The translations under genes and the position numbers were made by a program. Positions 1-9,612 of a stretch of DNA of 64,000 nucleotides are shown piece after piece (positions within the stretch are counted from its first letter, which is position 1; each line of letters opens with the position of its first letter). Origin of the DNA: Arenicella xantha (GTDB lineage Bacteria; Pseudomonadota; Gammaproteobacteria; Arenicellales; Arenicellaceae); contig NZ_QNRT01000003.1 of NCBI RefSeq assembly GCF_003315245.1, positions 124,001 to 188,000 of the forward strand, written 5' to 3'. The notes below the pieces were generated by a model, which saw nothing but the letters and a program-made list of their open reading frames with translations, was not told where the DNA came from and made no database searches.

Positions 1-973
1 AGAATCTGTTCATCAATTTTGCCATCAGGACCCCAGCGGCGGTACCGATACAAAATGCTACGGCGCCTAAACCGAGGATGCCAAGCGTTTCGAGATTTAA
101 GAACTTATCGGCACTCATTTTTGATCCGACCCCAAGTCCCAAGAAAATTGTGACCGTGTTGATTAACGCATTCTGAGTTGTGTTGCTCAGGCGATCGACT
201 ACTCCGCACTCTTTCATTAAGTTTCCAAAACAAAACATGCCGAGCAATGGCGCCGCGTCAGGCAGAATAAAAGCTACCAGTACTAATAAGGTTAGCGGAA
301 ATATGATTTTCTCTAGCTTACCAACCGGTCGTAGTTGTTCCATCTTAATTTCGCGCTCAGCTTGAGTGGTGAGTGCGCGCATAATCGGCGGTTGAATAAT
401 GGGTACTAGCGCCATATACGAATAAGCGGCAACGGCAACGGCACCTAATAACTCCGGCGACAGTTTGGAGGTTACAAAAATTGCTGTCGGTCCATCGGCT
501 CCGCCAATAATACCAATTGATGCGGCATCTCTGATTGAAAAATCAAGGATGCCGAAATGCCCTAAAGTTACTGCGCCAAGCACGGTGGTAAATATGCCGA
601 CCTGCGCGGCCGCACCGAGTAGCAAGGTGCGCGGGTTGGCTAATAGAGGGCCAAAATCCGTCATGGCACCGACGCCCATGAAAATCAGTAACGGAAACAG
701 GCCGGTCTCGATGCCGACGTGATAAATGTAATAAAGCAAGCCACCGGGGCTCTCCATATGGCCGACGGCATCATATACCGGAGCTAAATCGAATCCTGCG
801 CCGGGAATGTTGGCAAGCAAGGTGCCGAATCCAATTGGCACGAGCAGTAATGGCTCAAAGCGCTTATGAATTGCCAAATACAGCAAACCAAAGCCTACGA
901 GTAACATAAAGAGTTGGCCGATCTGAACTTGTGCAAGACCTGAACTCAACCAAAGGTTATTTAAGTGATCCAT
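1..973 (-). CDS. oadB: Oxaloacetate decarboxylase beta subunit (Na+ pump), 3' end cut off
   Basis: The minus-strand frame opens with ATG at 973 and runs off the left edge without a stop, so about 324 residues are present and the C-terminus is missing. The N-terminus reads [12 protein letters not shown], followed by hydrophobic segments and the family-typical stretches [12 protein letters not shown] and [10 protein letters not shown]. In this family the beta subunit is the polytopic inner-membrane part that decarboxylates carboxybiotin and exports Na+. It starts 11 bases after the oadA stop, so oadG-oadA-oadB is one operon. The related methylmalonyl-CoA and glutaconyl-CoA decarboxylases share this subunit; the identity of the adjacent alpha chain favours oxaloacetate. 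Confidence 0.93.
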   Translation of the reverse strand, partial: MDHLNNLWLSSGLAQVQIGQLFMLLVGFGLLYLAIHKRFEPLLLVPIGFGTLLANIPGAGFDLAPVYDAVGHMESPGGLLYYIYHVGIETGLFPLLIFMGVGAMTDFGPLLANPRTLLLGAAAQVGIFTTVLGAVTLGHFGILDFSIRDAASIGIIGGADGPTAIFVTSKLSPELLGAVAVAAYSYMALVPIIQPPIMRALTTQAEREIKMEQLRPVGKLEKIIFPLTLLVLVAFILPDAAPLLGMFCFGNLMKECGVVDRLSNTTQNALINTVTIFLGLGVGSKMSADKFLNLETLGILGLGAVAFCIGTAAGVLMAKLMNRF

Positions 974-984
974 GAATGGCCCCG

Positions 985-2769
985 CTACGCGATGGTGACG
1001 AGCGGGTCACCTACGTTCACGGTGTCTCCCTGCTTGACAGATATTTCAGTGATTTGTCCATCTTGTGGCGCTGAAATATTGGTTTCCATTTTCATGGCCT
1101 CGAGTATCAAAACGGTGTCGCCACTGGTAACTTGTTGGCCAACCTTAACCGGAATATTAATGACATTGCCTGCCAGCGGAGCATTGACTGGTGTGCCGCC
1201 CGTGGCAACAGGTGCCGGCGTGCTCGTGCTGGTTTGTGGCTGGGCACCTATCTCTACCAAGCCAGTGATGTCACCGCCATCGGTGACGGTTACGGTAAAC
1301 TGCTGACCGTCTACTTCGACTGTGTAGACCCCCTCACCGCCATCGGTGGTTGGTGCTGCGGCGCTGATTTTGCCGGTTGGAACCGGTTCAAATGCCGACG
1401 GGTTGTCGCGATTCTGCAGAAATTTAAGGCCTACCTGCGGGAATAGCGCATAAGTCAGGACGTCGTCTACTAATTGCTCACCTTGCTTGGTTTTCAGCGC
1501 GTGCTGCTTAGCAAGGTCAGTGAACTCTTGTGTAAGTGAATCCATTTCAGCGTCGATTAAATCAGCTGGTCGGCAGGTAATCGGTGACTCGCCAGGTTCT
1601 AGCACTCGTGCTTGCAGTTGCTGATTAACCGGCGCTGGTGTGGCACCGTATTCGCCACGTAAAACACCAGCAGTTTCTTTTGCAATATTTTTGTAGCGTT
1701 CGCCCATCAGCACATTTATTACTGATTGCGTCCCAACAATTTGTGAGGTTGGTGTGACCAATGGAATAAATCCAAGATCTTCACGAACGCGTGGAATTTC
1801 TGCTAATACGTCATCTAGTTTGTCTTCGGCACCTTGTTGGCGTAACTGGCTTTCCATATTAGTGAGCATGCCGCCAGGTACTTGTGCTACCAAAATACGT
1901 GAGTCTACGCCTCGCAATGAGCCTTCAAATTCGGCGTATTTTTTACGTACGTCACGGAAATAAGCAGCAATAGTCTCGAGCTTGGTAATATCTAGGCCGG
2001 TCGCACGATCGCTGTCTTCAAAGATGGCCACTACCGATTCGGTTGGTGAATGACCATAGGTCATCGACATTGACGAAATCGAGGTGTCAACTGTATCAAT
2101 ACCGGCCTCAACGCATTTAGTGATGGTGGCGGTGCTTAAGCCAGTTGTCGCATGGGCATGCAATTGAATCGGAATGTCGACGCATTTTTTGAGCTCTGTA
2201 ACCAGCTCATAGCCCACGTAGGGCTTGAGTAGGCCCGCCATATCTTTAATGCAAATCGAGTCTGCACCAGCGTCTTCGAGTTGTTTGGCTAAGTCTAGCC
2301 ATAACTGAATGTTGTGCACCGGGCTGACCGTGTAACTCAGTGTACCTTGTGCATGTTTGCCGACTTTACTAACCGCCTTGAGTGCGGTCGTCATATTGCG
2401 CATGTCGTTCATAGCATCGAATACACGGAACACATCGATACCATTTATAGCGCAACGTTCAACAAATTTGGTCACTACATCGTCGGCGTAGTGTCGATAG
2501 CCCAAAATATTTTGCCCGCGGAACAGCATTTGCTGAGGGGTATTGGGCATGGCTTTTTTGATTTCACGAATGCGGTCCCAAGGATCCTCTCCAAGATAGC
2601 GAATGCAGGAGTCAAACGTGGCGCCGCCCCAAGATTCCATTGACCAGAAGCCGATCGAGTCGAGTGCTTCGGCGATCGGTAACATGTCGTCAATACGCAT
2701 GCGTGTAGCGAGTAAGCTTTGATGAGCGTCGCGAAAAACGACTTCAGTAATTCCTAATTTCTTTGACAT
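985..2769 (-). CDS. oadA: Oxaloacetate decarboxylase alpha subunit, biotin-dependent
   Basis: A 594-residue protein of the usual length for OadA. The first ~300 residues form the carboxyltransferase TIM barrel ([15 protein letters not shown] near residue 10, WGGATFDSC near 47). A conserved carboxylase domain follows, then a Pro/Ala/Thr-rich linker around 505-525 and a C-terminal biotinyl domain. The biotin-accepting lysine is K560 in EAMKMET. The enzyme transfers the carboxyl group of oxaloacetate to biotin; OadB then releases CO2 and pumps Na+. The start is ATG at 2769. It lies between oadG, 29 bases upstream, and oadB, 11 bases downstream. Pyruvate carboxylase subunit B is the nearest alternative, but the oadG/oadB neighbours decide it. 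Confidence 0.95.
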   Translation of the reverse strand: MSKKLGITEVVFRDAHQSLLATRMRIDDMLPIAEALDSIGFWSMESWGGATFDSCIRYLGEDPWDRIREIKKAMPNTPQQMLFRGQNILGYRHYADDVVTKFVERCAINGIDVFRVFDAMNDMRNMTTALKAVSKVGKHAQGTLSYTVSPVHNIQLWLDLAKQLEDAGADSICIKDMAGLLKPYVGYELVTELKKCVDIPIQLHAHATTGLSTATITKCVEAGIDTVDTSISSMSMTYGHSPTESVVAIFEDSDRATGLDITKLETIAAYFRDVRKKYAEFEGSLRGVDSRILVAQVPGGMLTNMESQLRQQGAEDKLDDVLAEIPRVREDLGFIPLVTPTSQIVGTQSVINVLMGERYKNIAKETAGVLRGEYGATPAPVNQQLQARVLEPGESPITCRPADLIDAEMDSLTQEFTDLAKQHALKTKQGEQLVDDVLTYALFPQVGLKFLQNRDNPSAFEPVPTGKISAAAPTTDGGEGVYTVEVDGQQFTVTVTDGGDITGLVEIGAQPQTSTSTPAPVATGGTPVNAPLAGNVINIPVKVGQQVTSGDTVLILEAMKMETNISAPQDGQITEISVKQGDTVNVGDPLVTIA

Positions 2770-2798
2770 AGTGCTGAGCGAAAGTAAGTCGATGTGGT

Positions 2799-3053
2799 TT
2801 AGCGTTGACGATGAGCAGCAATGGCCTTTTCAATGGCTCTAAGCTGTTGCTGGGAGGGCATCGACGTTGATGCGCTGCCGGACGGCGTGCTGGGAATGTT
2901 GGTCGTAACTTTAGGTACTTCGGGGGCGGCTAGTCGCCCCACTATTTTTGACATTAGACTGGTAGCAAAAACGAGTATCGTAAGGAATACGAACACGGTC
3001 CCCATACCGAAAAGCATGAGGCTTACGCCTTGATCGATCAGTGTGTCCTGCAT
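2799..3053 (-). CDS. oadG: Oxaloacetate decarboxylase gamma subunit
   Basis: An 84-residue protein with one N-terminal membrane helix (about residues 12-34, [20 protein letters not shown]) and a short polar tail rich in Pro and Ser, which is the layout of OadG. In the family this subunit anchors the complex and helps assemble alpha with beta. The C-terminus ends AIAAHRQR, including the histidine common near OadG tails. It is the first gene of the oad operon; the next gene upstream, the M18 peptidase on the same strand, ends 104 bases away. The sequence is short and poorly conserved, so the call rests on topology plus position. Confidence 0.85.
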   Translation of the reverse strand: MQDTLIDQGVSLMLFGMGTVFVFLTILVFATSLMSKIVGRLAAPEVPKVTTNIPSTPSGSASTSMPSQQQLRAIEKAIAAHRQR

Positions 3054-3157
3054 GGATCTAGAGGTTGTAAATCGGAGTGTGCTTACTATTCTACCGTAAT
3101 TCGTTCAATCTGTGTGCTGATCTCTTTGTATGACCGAATGATCTGCGATTGCTGTGT

Positions 3158-4408
3158 TTAGCGCAAAAACGCACAGGCGGCTTTATATAAGTATTCACAG
3201 TCCTGTGTGCCAGCAGTTTCTCGTATCGAGTGCATTCCCCATTGCGGTGCGCCTACATCGAGAGTTTCGATGCCGATTTGACTGGAGGTGATCGGCCCAA
3301 TGGTGCTGCCGCAGGCCATGTCACTGCGTGTTACAAATTTCTGCAGCGGCACTCCTGCTTCTGCGCAACGCGCTTGAAATTTAGCCGAACTAACACTGGT
3401 GCTGGCGTAACGCTGATTGCTATTAATTTTGATGACGGGTCCGGCGTTTAGGATTGGCCCATGATTTTTATCATGTTTGTCACTGTAATTTGGATGTATG
3501 CCGTGTGCGTTGTCGCAAGACAGCAACAGCGACCGGCTCAATGTTTGAGTGAGTTCGGTGGGGTTATTAGTGATGCGCTCCAATACCGATTTCAAGAACG
3601 GGCCATTTGCGCCGTAGGCTGAACTTGAGCCGACTTCTTCGTGGTCAGTCGAAATGTATAGTGCCGCTTGGTCTGACTCGGTGTCGACTAAGGCGCGAGC
3701 GCCAATGTACGAACTCAATAGGTTGTCTAGTCGCGCGGCGCTAACGAACTCGTCGTGTAGCCCGGTGAGTTGCGGAACCTGTGTGTCATAGCAAGACAGT
3801 TCGTATTCAAGAATCTTCACCACACCATGACGGCACTGTTGCAGCAGCAGTTGCTCAAAGCTAGTGTCTTCTTGTTGTGTCAATATCAATGGCAAATTGT
3901 TTTGCGGGTTGATCACGCGTGAACTGTTTGCTTCTCGGTCTAAATGAATCGCTAGGTTCGGAATAATCGCGATAGGCCGTTTGAAATCGATGAGTTCGCT
4001 AACGATTTCACCGTTATCGTTTAGCCCACTCACGCGACCTGCTATAGACAGGTCGCGATCCAGCCATGGGTGTAACAGTGCACCACCATAAACTTCAACG
4101 CCAAGTTGTAAGTAGCCGTGTGTGCGAATTTCGGGGTTAGGTTTAATCTTCAAGCAAGGGCTGTCGGTATGTGCGCCGATCATTTGTATGCCTGATGTTA
4201 GGTCCGCCCCAGTACGAAATGCGATAATTGATGAGTCGTTGCGCGTTACGGCGTATGAGCTGTGAGGCTCGATGCTCCAGTCCTGACCTTCATGCAGTAC
4301 CTCAAAGCCTGCATCAGTAAACAGTTTCAGTAGGTTTTGGGTGGCGTGAAATGGGGTTGGCGACTCAGCGATGAAATCGCACAGCGACTGGGCAATAGGG
4401 TTTGACAT
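3158..4408 (-). CDS. apeB: M18 family aspartyl aminopeptidase
   Basis: A 416-residue cytosolic metallopeptidase of the M18 family, which removes N-terminal acidic residues from peptides. Metal-binding and catalytic motifs are visible: GAHTDSPCLKIKP, TDHEEVGSSSAYGANG with the tandem Glu of the active site, and CDNAHGIHPNYSDKHD. The C-terminal part holds SDMACGSTIGPI and the WGMHSIRET segment. The length fits bacterial M18 enzymes (about 420-430). The ATG at 4408 fits the family N-terminus (LCDFIAESPTPFHA). It is divergent from the J-protein gene at 4478; the 69-base gap must hold both promoters. The substrate is family knowledge, not visible here. Confidence 0.93.
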   Translation of the reverse strand: MSNPIAQSLCDFIAESPTPFHATQNLLKLFTDAGFEVLHEGQDWSIEPHSSYAVTRNDSSIIAFRTGADLTSGIQMIGAHTDSPCLKIKPNPEIRTHGYLQLGVEVYGGALLHPWLDRDLSIAGRVSGLNDNGEIVSELIDFKRPIAIIPNLAIHLDREANSSRVINPQNNLPLILTQQEDTSFEQLLLQQCRHGVVKILEYELSCYDTQVPQLTGLHDEFVSAARLDNLLSSYIGARALVDTESDQAALYISTDHEEVGSSSAYGANGPFLKSVLERITNNPTELTQTLSRSLLLSCDNAHGIHPNYSDKHDKNHGPILNAGPVIKINSNQRYASTSVSSAKFQARCAEAGVPLQKFVTRSDMACGSTIGPITSSQIGIETLDVGAPQWGMHSIRETAGTQDCEYLYKAACAFLR

Positions 4409-4477
4409 AGAGATTGGTTTAAAAGTTGTCTGATACGCTCTATTATAGCCGATAAACCTCGAAACCCCATTGCAGCT

Positions 4478-4963
4478 GTGTTTACCTCTATATTACTAGT
4501 TACCATTGTCGGTGTGGCAATCTATGGCATAAAGCGTTGGCAGACGTTGCCAGAGAGTGAGCGCAACGCTTTTGCTAAAAAAGCTCTTCTTTATGGGGGC
4601 GTGGCGGTTGTGCTGGGCTTAGTATTGGCGGGGCGTGCGCATTGGTTAATGGGTGTGTTGGCGGCACTGCTCGCTTTGGCGGCTCGCGTTGCGCAGTTTG
4701 CCCACTATGCTCCGGTATTCAAAAAATTCATGGGGCAGGAAGATCCGGTTAATGCTCAGCATGGAGGTAGTGCTAGTCCAGCCTCAAGCACGTCTATGTC
4801 ACGCGCGGAAGCCGCCGCGATTCTCGGTATTACAATTGATGCTAAACCTGATGCGGTACGTCAGGCGCATAAGCGCTTGATGCAGAAGTTGCATCCAGAT
4901 AGAGGTGGCTCTGACCCACTTGCCAAGCAGATCAATCAAGCCAAAGATGTATTGATGGGTTAG
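4478..4963 (+). CDS. Membrane-anchored J-domain protein (DnaJ/TIM14-like)
   Basis: A 161-residue protein starting with GTG at 4478. It has an N-terminal membrane helix (residues 3-18), a second hydrophobic region (about 37-70), a Ser/Ala-rich linker, and a C-terminal J domain (about residues 108-161). The J domain holds the HPD triad in KLHPDRGGSD, which stimulates the ATPase of DnaK-type chaperones. The layout matches small proteobacterial J-proteins that present the J domain to DnaK at the inner-membrane face. The client is unknown. There is no partner chaperone in the neighbourhood; the phasin-like gene follows 90 bases downstream with its own promoter. Confidence 0.85.
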   Translation: MFTSILLVTIVGVAIYGIKRWQTLPESERNAFAKKALLYGGVAVVLGLVLAGRAHWLMGVLAALLALAARVAQFAHYAPVFKKFMGQEDPVNAQHGGSASPASSTSMSRAEAAAILGITIDAKPDAVRQAHKRLMQKLHPDRGGSDPLAKQINQAKDVLMG

Positions 4964-4970
4964 AAACCTA

Positions 4971-5011
4971 ATTCTAATTAGGGAGCGGATTCTAAAATCG
5001 AGTCGTATTAT
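4971..5011 (+). promoter_or_regulatory. Paired ATTCTAA boxes and promoter of the small phasin gene
   Basis: ATTCTAA occurs at 4971-4977 and again at 4989-4995, an exact 18-base period, with TTAGGG(A)GCG between. Seventeen bases after position 4988 there is a -10-like TATTAT (5006-5011), while the matching -35 position (GAGCGG) is far from consensus. The same arrangement, with the same spacings, stands before the second phasin gene (27577-27617). This suggests a shared activator or repressor; which protein binds is unknown. Confidence 0.65.
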
Positions 5012-5052
5012 AAGTGCATCGAAACAAATCCACTTAATGTGTGAGGCCCAAC

Positions 5053-5514
5053 ATGCCAGCAAAAACCACAAAACAACCTAGTAAAGCCACCGTTAAAAAA
5101 GCATCTGCTAAAGCTAAAGTAGAAGTGAAAGAAGCAGTAGACGCGGTTGAAGAGGCTGTTGAAACAGCCGCAGATAGCGTATTTGCGACAGTAAACCAAA
5201 ATATTGGCAAGGCGCAGAATGTCGCTAAGCAAGTATGGTTCGCCTATTTAGGCGCGGTAGGTCGCACGTATGAAGAAGTTGTGACTCGCTATGATGCTAT
5301 CGGTGAAACGCTTCAAACTCGCTACACGAAGCTCAACAAAGAGCGTCAAGAACTTCTTGGTGATTTAGTTAGTCGTGGCGAGAAAGTTCAAGACCAAGCT
5401 GAGACGCGTTTAAAAGAAGGTCGTGCAACGCTTGAAGACAAGTTAGAAGCTGCAAAAGGTAAACTGGTTGGTCTTACTAAATCAGTAAGCAAAGACCTGA
5501 AAAAAGCGGCATAG
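5053..5514 (+). CDS. Small phasin-like PHA granule protein
   Basis: Translation most likely starts at ATG 5053, because GTGAGG (5041-5046) sits at ribosome-binding distance before it; an in-frame GTG at 5041 is the alternative. The 153-residue product has a short Lys/Ala-rich head (1-30), then a helical, charged body with AKQVWFAYLGAVGRTYEEVV (58-77), matching the AKNIWLAGLGAYSRAFEELS signature of the larger phasin at 27656. These features fit the poly(hydroxyalkanoate) granule-associated family (PhaF/PhaI type), amphipathic proteins that coat PHA inclusions. It has no signal peptide or membrane helix. It is a single gene ended by a terminator at 5603. The family call is by motif, not by a search. 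Confidence 0.75.
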   Translation: MPAKTTKQPSKATVKKASAKAKVEVKEAVDAVEEAVETAADSVFATVNQNIGKAQNVAKQVWFAYLGAVGRTYEEVVTRYDAIGETLQTRYTKLNKERQELLGDLVSRGEKVQDQAETRLKEGRATLEDKLEAAKGKLVGLTKSVSKDLKKAA

Positions 5515-5602
5515 CATCTGATGCCGTCACCGTTTGGCAGTTTTAGCGTCAAATCGGTATAAAATTGTGAAGCAGTGTAGAAGCTGAGTCAGTGTTAGAA
5601 AG

Positions 5603-5628
5603 GCCCGCCAGAATTGGTGGGCTTTTTT
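5603..5628 (+). terminator. Rho-independent terminator after the small phasin gene
   Basis: An 8-base stem (GCCCGCCA with TGGTGGGC, one G-T pair) closes a four-base loop and is followed by TTTTTT. It lies 89 bases after the stop. The rest of the 5515-5843 gap shows no gene I can support. Confidence 0.85.
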
Positions 5629-5843
5629 ATGCTCTATCGCGGATTAGCTCTGCTTAGACCTAAATCGCTAATCCTAAGCAATGACGCCGATGCTCAGTTG
5701 TCAGTCTGGCTTTAATCTTGTCGACCAGTTTGATACAGTCGCCAAACCCTCAGAATTATCGATTTCACTCATCACTTTCACTGGGATTGCTTAGCTTCGT
5801 TTGCCTGCTCGCTGCACAAGCCGTTACCTTCTAAACAATTGGA

Positions 5844-7190
5844 ATGCTGGGCTTAGATATTTTGAAATTCGTTAACACGCACCTACGAACAAATCTCGCT
5901 TTGGCTTGGCCGCTAGCTATTAATGTGTTGCTGGTTCAGTCGATGCTGATGATTGACACATTATTAGTGGCACCGCTCGGTGAAGTGCCGGTTGCGGCCA
6001 TGGGCATTGCGGCAGCCATTTTGGCGTTCGCGCTTGGCATCGAGTTGGCGATTGGCAATGGTATTCAACTGTTAGTTGGCCGAGCGTATGGTGCGAATAA
6101 ATCGGCCGATTTGGTCGTAGCATTTTGGGTCGGCTTATTTGTTAACTTATTCACAGCAGTGGCGTTTTTCGCGATTTTAAGCGGTTTCGATGACGATATC
6201 GTCGCAGCGCTTACTAGTAACCCTGCTGTTGAGCAGCGCGTGCTGTCATACCTAGGTATCACTAAGTACATCGTTATCATTACTGCCTTTACTCAGGTAT
6301 GCACCGCTTTCTATAACGGGCGAGGTGACACTAAAGTAACCCTTAAGGGTTACTTGATAGAGATTCCGCTTAACGCTATTTTGAGCTATTTTCTCATCTA
6401 CGGAGTCGGCGGGAATGCTGGCTTAGGTTTGGAAGGCGCCGCGTTGGGAAGCTTGACGGCTGTGTTTTTGCGGGCGACCTATTTTACCGGAGTCTTGCTG
6501 CTCGATAAGCGTGTGCATTTGCGGTATCCGCGTGGGCGTCCTTTGCATGCCGAAATGGGCCCTCAGCTCGCTGAAATATTGCCTATTGCCGCCAATTTTT
6601 TTGTGCTCTTTATTGGCGCTTCGGTGTATCAATTGCTATTCGCGCAGCTTGCGCTATCGTCATTTGTAGCGATCACTTTGATATTTCCGTGGCTGCGTAT
6701 TGGCACGCAAGTGATTTCAGCTTGGGCCCAGGCATCCGCAATCAATATTAGCCAGGCATTGGGAAATAATACAACGCAGCATTTAGCGGCATTTGTTTCT
6801 GTCTGTATTCGAACGGCGTTGGGGCTGTCCTTGGCCGTGGCTGTGTTGTTCTTTATATTTAGTCAATTTATTCAATTTATTTACCCAAATATTGAACCCG
6901 CCACATATGCGGCGCTGTCGGTTATTGCGCCGTTGTATATCTTATTGCCGATTGTGCGTGGCTACAATTCAGTTTCGGCCAACATTTTGCGTGCGCTGGG
7001 CGAGAGTAAACGGGTGCTAAAACTGCATTTTGTCACGCAGTGGTTGATCTCGTTACCGGTGTGCGCGGTGTTGATATTGTATTGTGATGTTTCTCTATTT
7101 TGGGCATTTGCGATCATGCCAATTGAGGAATTGCTTAAAACCTTTCATTTTTATCGCTACACCAGAATGAAGCTCGACTCTGAATATTAG
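5844..7190 (+). CDS. MATE family multidrug/Na+ antiporter (DinF-like)
   Basis: A 448-residue, almost wholly hydrophobic protein with about 12 membrane segments in two similar halves, the MATE layout. Typical features are the N-terminal LAWPLAINVLLVQSM, the PVAAMGIAAAI stretch, the cytoplasmic-loop motif YNGRGDTK, and RALGESKRVLK in the second half. MATE carriers export cationic drugs or metabolites in exchange for Na+ or H+. The substrate cannot be read from sequence. The start is ATG at 5844; no strong ribosome-binding site precedes it. It converges on the LacI gene at 7195 with only four bases between them and no visible terminator. Confidence 0.88.
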   Translation: MLGLDILKFVNTHLRTNLALAWPLAINVLLVQSMLMIDTLLVAPLGEVPVAAMGIAAAILAFALGIELAIGNGIQLLVGRAYGANKSADLVVAFWVGLFVNLFTAVAFFAILSGFDDDIVAALTSNPAVEQRVLSYLGITKYIVIITAFTQVCTAFYNGRGDTKVTLKGYLIEIPLNAILSYFLIYGVGGNAGLGLEGAALGSLTAVFLRATYFTGVLLLDKRVHLRYPRGRPLHAEMGPQLAEILPIAANFFVLFIGASVYQLLFAQLALSSFVAITLIFPWLRIGTQVISAWAQASAINISQALGNNTTQHLAAFVSVCIRTALGLSLAVAVLFFIFSQFIQFIYPNIEPATYAALSVIAPLYILLPIVRGYNSVSANILRALGESKRVLKLHFVTQWLISLPVCAVLILYCDVSLFWAFAIMPIEELLKTFHFYRYTRMKLDSEY

Positions 7191-7194
7191 GTTT

Positions 7195-8202
7195 TTAAAT
7201 GTGCTTACAGGAATCTCGTTCGACCAAAGTGCAAGGAACCATAATGCGCTGATTTGCGCTACCGGGATTTTCAAGTTGATGAATCAATAGTTTTGCCGAC
7301 TCATTTCCGATTTCATAGGGCTTCTGTTTAACCACAGTGATGGGGACTTTAAGTAAATCGGCCATGGGGAGTTCATCAAACCCTAATACTGAGACGTCAT
7401 CGGGTATGCATATATTGGCTTGGTTAAGCTCGGTAAGGAGCTGGCTGGTTATCGCCAAGTGTTGGGTAAACATCGCAGTCGGCGGGTTGTCCGCTGCCAG
7501 TAACTCGGCCGGTGCATTGTCAAAACCGCGATGCCGATGCCAATACTGAATAAGGCTAGAATCGAGCTCTAGCCCATGCGCGTTTAGTGCTGCAACATAT
7601 CCTTGGAAGCGCTCTTTTCGAGACTTAACCTTAGAAAATTCTTGCGTTAGAAAACAAATCCGCCGATGGCCTAGGCGAATTAAATACTCCGTTGCGTCGT
7701 ACGCGCCCTGCTTGTAATCCGACAGGATGATGTTGTTTGCATCGTCGTCTCGCTCCAGTTGAAATTGGACCACAGGACAACCTTTTTCAACAATTTCAGC
7801 AACTAAGAGACTGTTCATCCCGGATGGAACAATGATAATGCCATCGACACGCAACTGGGTTAACGAAGTAAGTGCGGTGGCCTCTGAGGCTGCATCGAAG
7901 TCGGTGTTATAGATAATCAGGTTGTAGCCATTTTTTTTACAATAATCGTCCATCCCCCGGATAGCGCGGCTGGTATAGGAGCCCGCAATGTCGCGTACTA
8001 TCACACCGATGATTCTTGTTTTATCTGTTTTAAGACTGCGCGCTATCGAGTTTGGCACGTAGTTAAGTTGGCTAATCGCCTGTTCGATGCGTGCCTTGGT
8101 GTCCTCTGACATGTAATTAAAGCGACCGTTTAAAAACTGTGAGACAGTGCTTTTTGACACGCCCGCTGCATGCGCAACATCGACTAGCTTTATTTTGTTC
8201 AC
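7195..8202 (-). CDS. LacI family regulator of the mannonate dehydratase operon
   Basis: A 335-residue LacI/GalR repressor. The N-terminal helix-turn-helix is clear (VDVAHAAGVSKSTVSQFLNG, residues 7-26), followed by the hinge helix (YVPNSIARSLK) and a periplasmic-binding-protein-like effector domain (GVIVRDIAG to the C-terminus). It is divergent from the manD operon, and the 117-base gap holds near-palindromic boxes at 8266-8300, so it most likely represses that operon and perhaps itself. The effector is probably a uronate-derived metabolite such as mannonate or KDG; this is inference from the neighbours. Confidence 0.92.
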   Translation of the reverse strand: MNKIKLVDVAHAAGVSKSTVSQFLNGRFNYMSEDTKARIEQAISQLNYVPNSIARSLKTDKTRIIGVIVRDIAGSYTSRAIRGMDDYCKKNGYNLIIYNTDFDAASEATALTSLTQLRVDGIIIVPSGMNSLLVAEIVEKGCPVVQFQLERDDDANNIILSDYKQGAYDATEYLIRLGHRRICFLTQEFSKVKSRKERFQGYVAALNAHGLELDSSLIQYWHRHRGFDNAPAELLAADNPPTAMFTQHLAITSQLLTELNQANICIPDDVSVLGFDELPMADLLKVPITVVKQKPYEIGNESAKLLIHQLENPGSANQRIMVPCTLVERDSCKHI

Positions 8203-8265
8203 GGCTTTTTTTCTCAGATTGGATGTGGCGGTGTTGAAGTATATCTCGATTGTGCTACTCTAGAA

Positions 8266-8300
8266 TACTAAATCGGTTTAGTAGAACGGTTTACTAAACC
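8266..8300. promoter_or_regulatory. Overlapping LacI-type operators
   Basis: TACTAAATCGGTTTAGTA (8266-8283) has perfect 7-base arms around a CG-containing centre. A second box follows directly: GGTTTACTAAACC (8288-8300) with perfect 6-base arms. TACTAAA recurs at 8292-8298, 26 bases from its first copy. The site lies 20 to 54 bases before the manD start and 64 bases before the LacI start, where a repressor would block both promoters. Assignment to the adjacent LacI protein is inference. Confidence 0.7.
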
Positions 8301-8319
8301 TCCACAACGAGTTAGAACA

Positions 8320-9537
8320 GTGAAGATAGAAGACATAAAAGTGATTGTGTGTAGTCCCGGGCGAAACTTTGTCACGGTGAAGATTGTTGCTGACTCGGGC
8401 GTCATCGGAGTCGGCGACGCGACGGTAAATGGTCGTGAAATGGCCGTGGTAGCGTATCTTGAGGAGCATGTTATACCGTGTCTGGTCGGGCGAGACCCGC
8501 AGGATATTGAAGATATTTGGCAGTATCTCTACAAAGGAGCGTATTGGCGTAAGGGGCCGATTACGATGGCTGCTATTGCGGGTATTGATATGGCTTTGTG
8601 GGATATTAAAGGCAAGTTAGCTAATTTGCCGGTGTATCAGTTGCTTGGTGGCAGGAGTCGAGCAGGTGTTAACCTATATGCTCATGCTGGCGGTTCGGAC
8701 ATTGACGACACCATCGATAAAGCGCAAACATTAGTCGATCAGGGATTTAAAGCGGTTCGCTTACAGTCTGCCGTAGCCGGGCTTAAAACCACCTACGGTG
8801 TGGTTGGTGACAAGAAGGACTACTATGAGTTGCAGGGTAATAGGCCGCTGCCTCCAGAAGAGCAATGGTGCACGCAAAAATACTTCAGCATGATCGAGGC
8901 GCTGTTTAGCGAGGCTCGACGTCGATTAGGCAGTGGCGTGCACTTACTGCATGACGTTCATAGTCGCTTAACGCCGATAGAGTCGGCTAGGTTGGGCAAG
9001 ATGTTGGAGCCTTACCATCTGCTATTTTTAGAAGATGCATCGATTGCTGAAAACCAACAAAGCTATGAGCTGATTCGCCAGCATACAACCACACCGCTGG
9101 CCATTGGAGAAACGTATAACAGTATTTGGGACTGCAAGGATTTGATTCAAAGTCAGCTAGTCGACTATATACGTGCTGCGGCAACCCACGCCGGTGGTAT
9201 TACCGCCATGCGTAGAATTGCCGATTTCGCCGGCCTTTATAATGTACGAACAGCACCGCATGGTGCGCCAGATTTATCTCCTATTTGTTTTTCGGCACAT
9301 CTACACCTCAACACCTGGACTCCTAATTTTGGCATACAAGAATTCGTCGGTTTAGGAAATGAGCAAATCCGAAGCGTATTTCAGCAGGACGTTATGATTA
9401 AAGATGGTATGGCGGTTGTCAGCGAGAAACCGGGCTTAGGTGTCGATTTTAACGAACAGGCCGCTCAACAATACCCATACAAACGATCATATCTGCCTGT
9501 CAGTCGATTGGAAGATGGGACCGTTTGGAATTGGTAG
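8320..9537 (+). CDS. manD: D-mannonate dehydratase, enolase superfamily (RspA/ManD type)
   Basis: A 405-residue enolase-superfamily enzyme, the usual length of the ManD subgroup, which dehydrates D-mannonate to 2-keto-3-deoxygluconate (KDG). Residues expected in ManD are present: R147 and Y159, metal ligands D212, E238 and E264, H214 in HDVHSRLTP, and H314/D318 in HGAPDLSP. The start is GTG at 8320. It is the first gene of an operon with a Gfo/Idh/MocA oxidoreductase, a Na+/solute symporter and a secreted protein, under the divergent LacI regulator. Some ManD-group proteins act on gluconate or have very low activity, so the exact substrate is a probable rather than certain call. Confidence 0.87.
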   Translation: MKIEDIKVIVCSPGRNFVTVKIVADSGVIGVGDATVNGREMAVVAYLEEHVIPCLVGRDPQDIEDIWQYLYKGAYWRKGPITMAAIAGIDMALWDIKGKLANLPVYQLLGGRSRAGVNLYAHAGGSDIDDTIDKAQTLVDQGFKAVRLQSAVAGLKTTYGVVGDKKDYYELQGNRPLPPEEQWCTQKYFSMIEALFSEARRRLGSGVHLLHDVHSRLTPIESARLGKMLEPYHLLFLEDASIAENQQSYELIRQHTTTPLAIGETYNSIWDCKDLIQSQLVDYIRAAATHAGGITAMRRIADFAGLYNVRTAPHGAPDLSPICFSAHLHLNTWTPNFGIQEFVGLGNEQIRSVFQQDVMIKDGMAVVSEKPGLGVDFNEQAAQQYPYKRSYLPVSRLEDGTVWNW

Positions 9538-9612
9538 AACACCGCGTGGTGGCTGGCGAACGGATTGGCTGCTGTGTGAAGACAAAGTAAACCTTTATAT
9601 TTGGTGTGAAAA

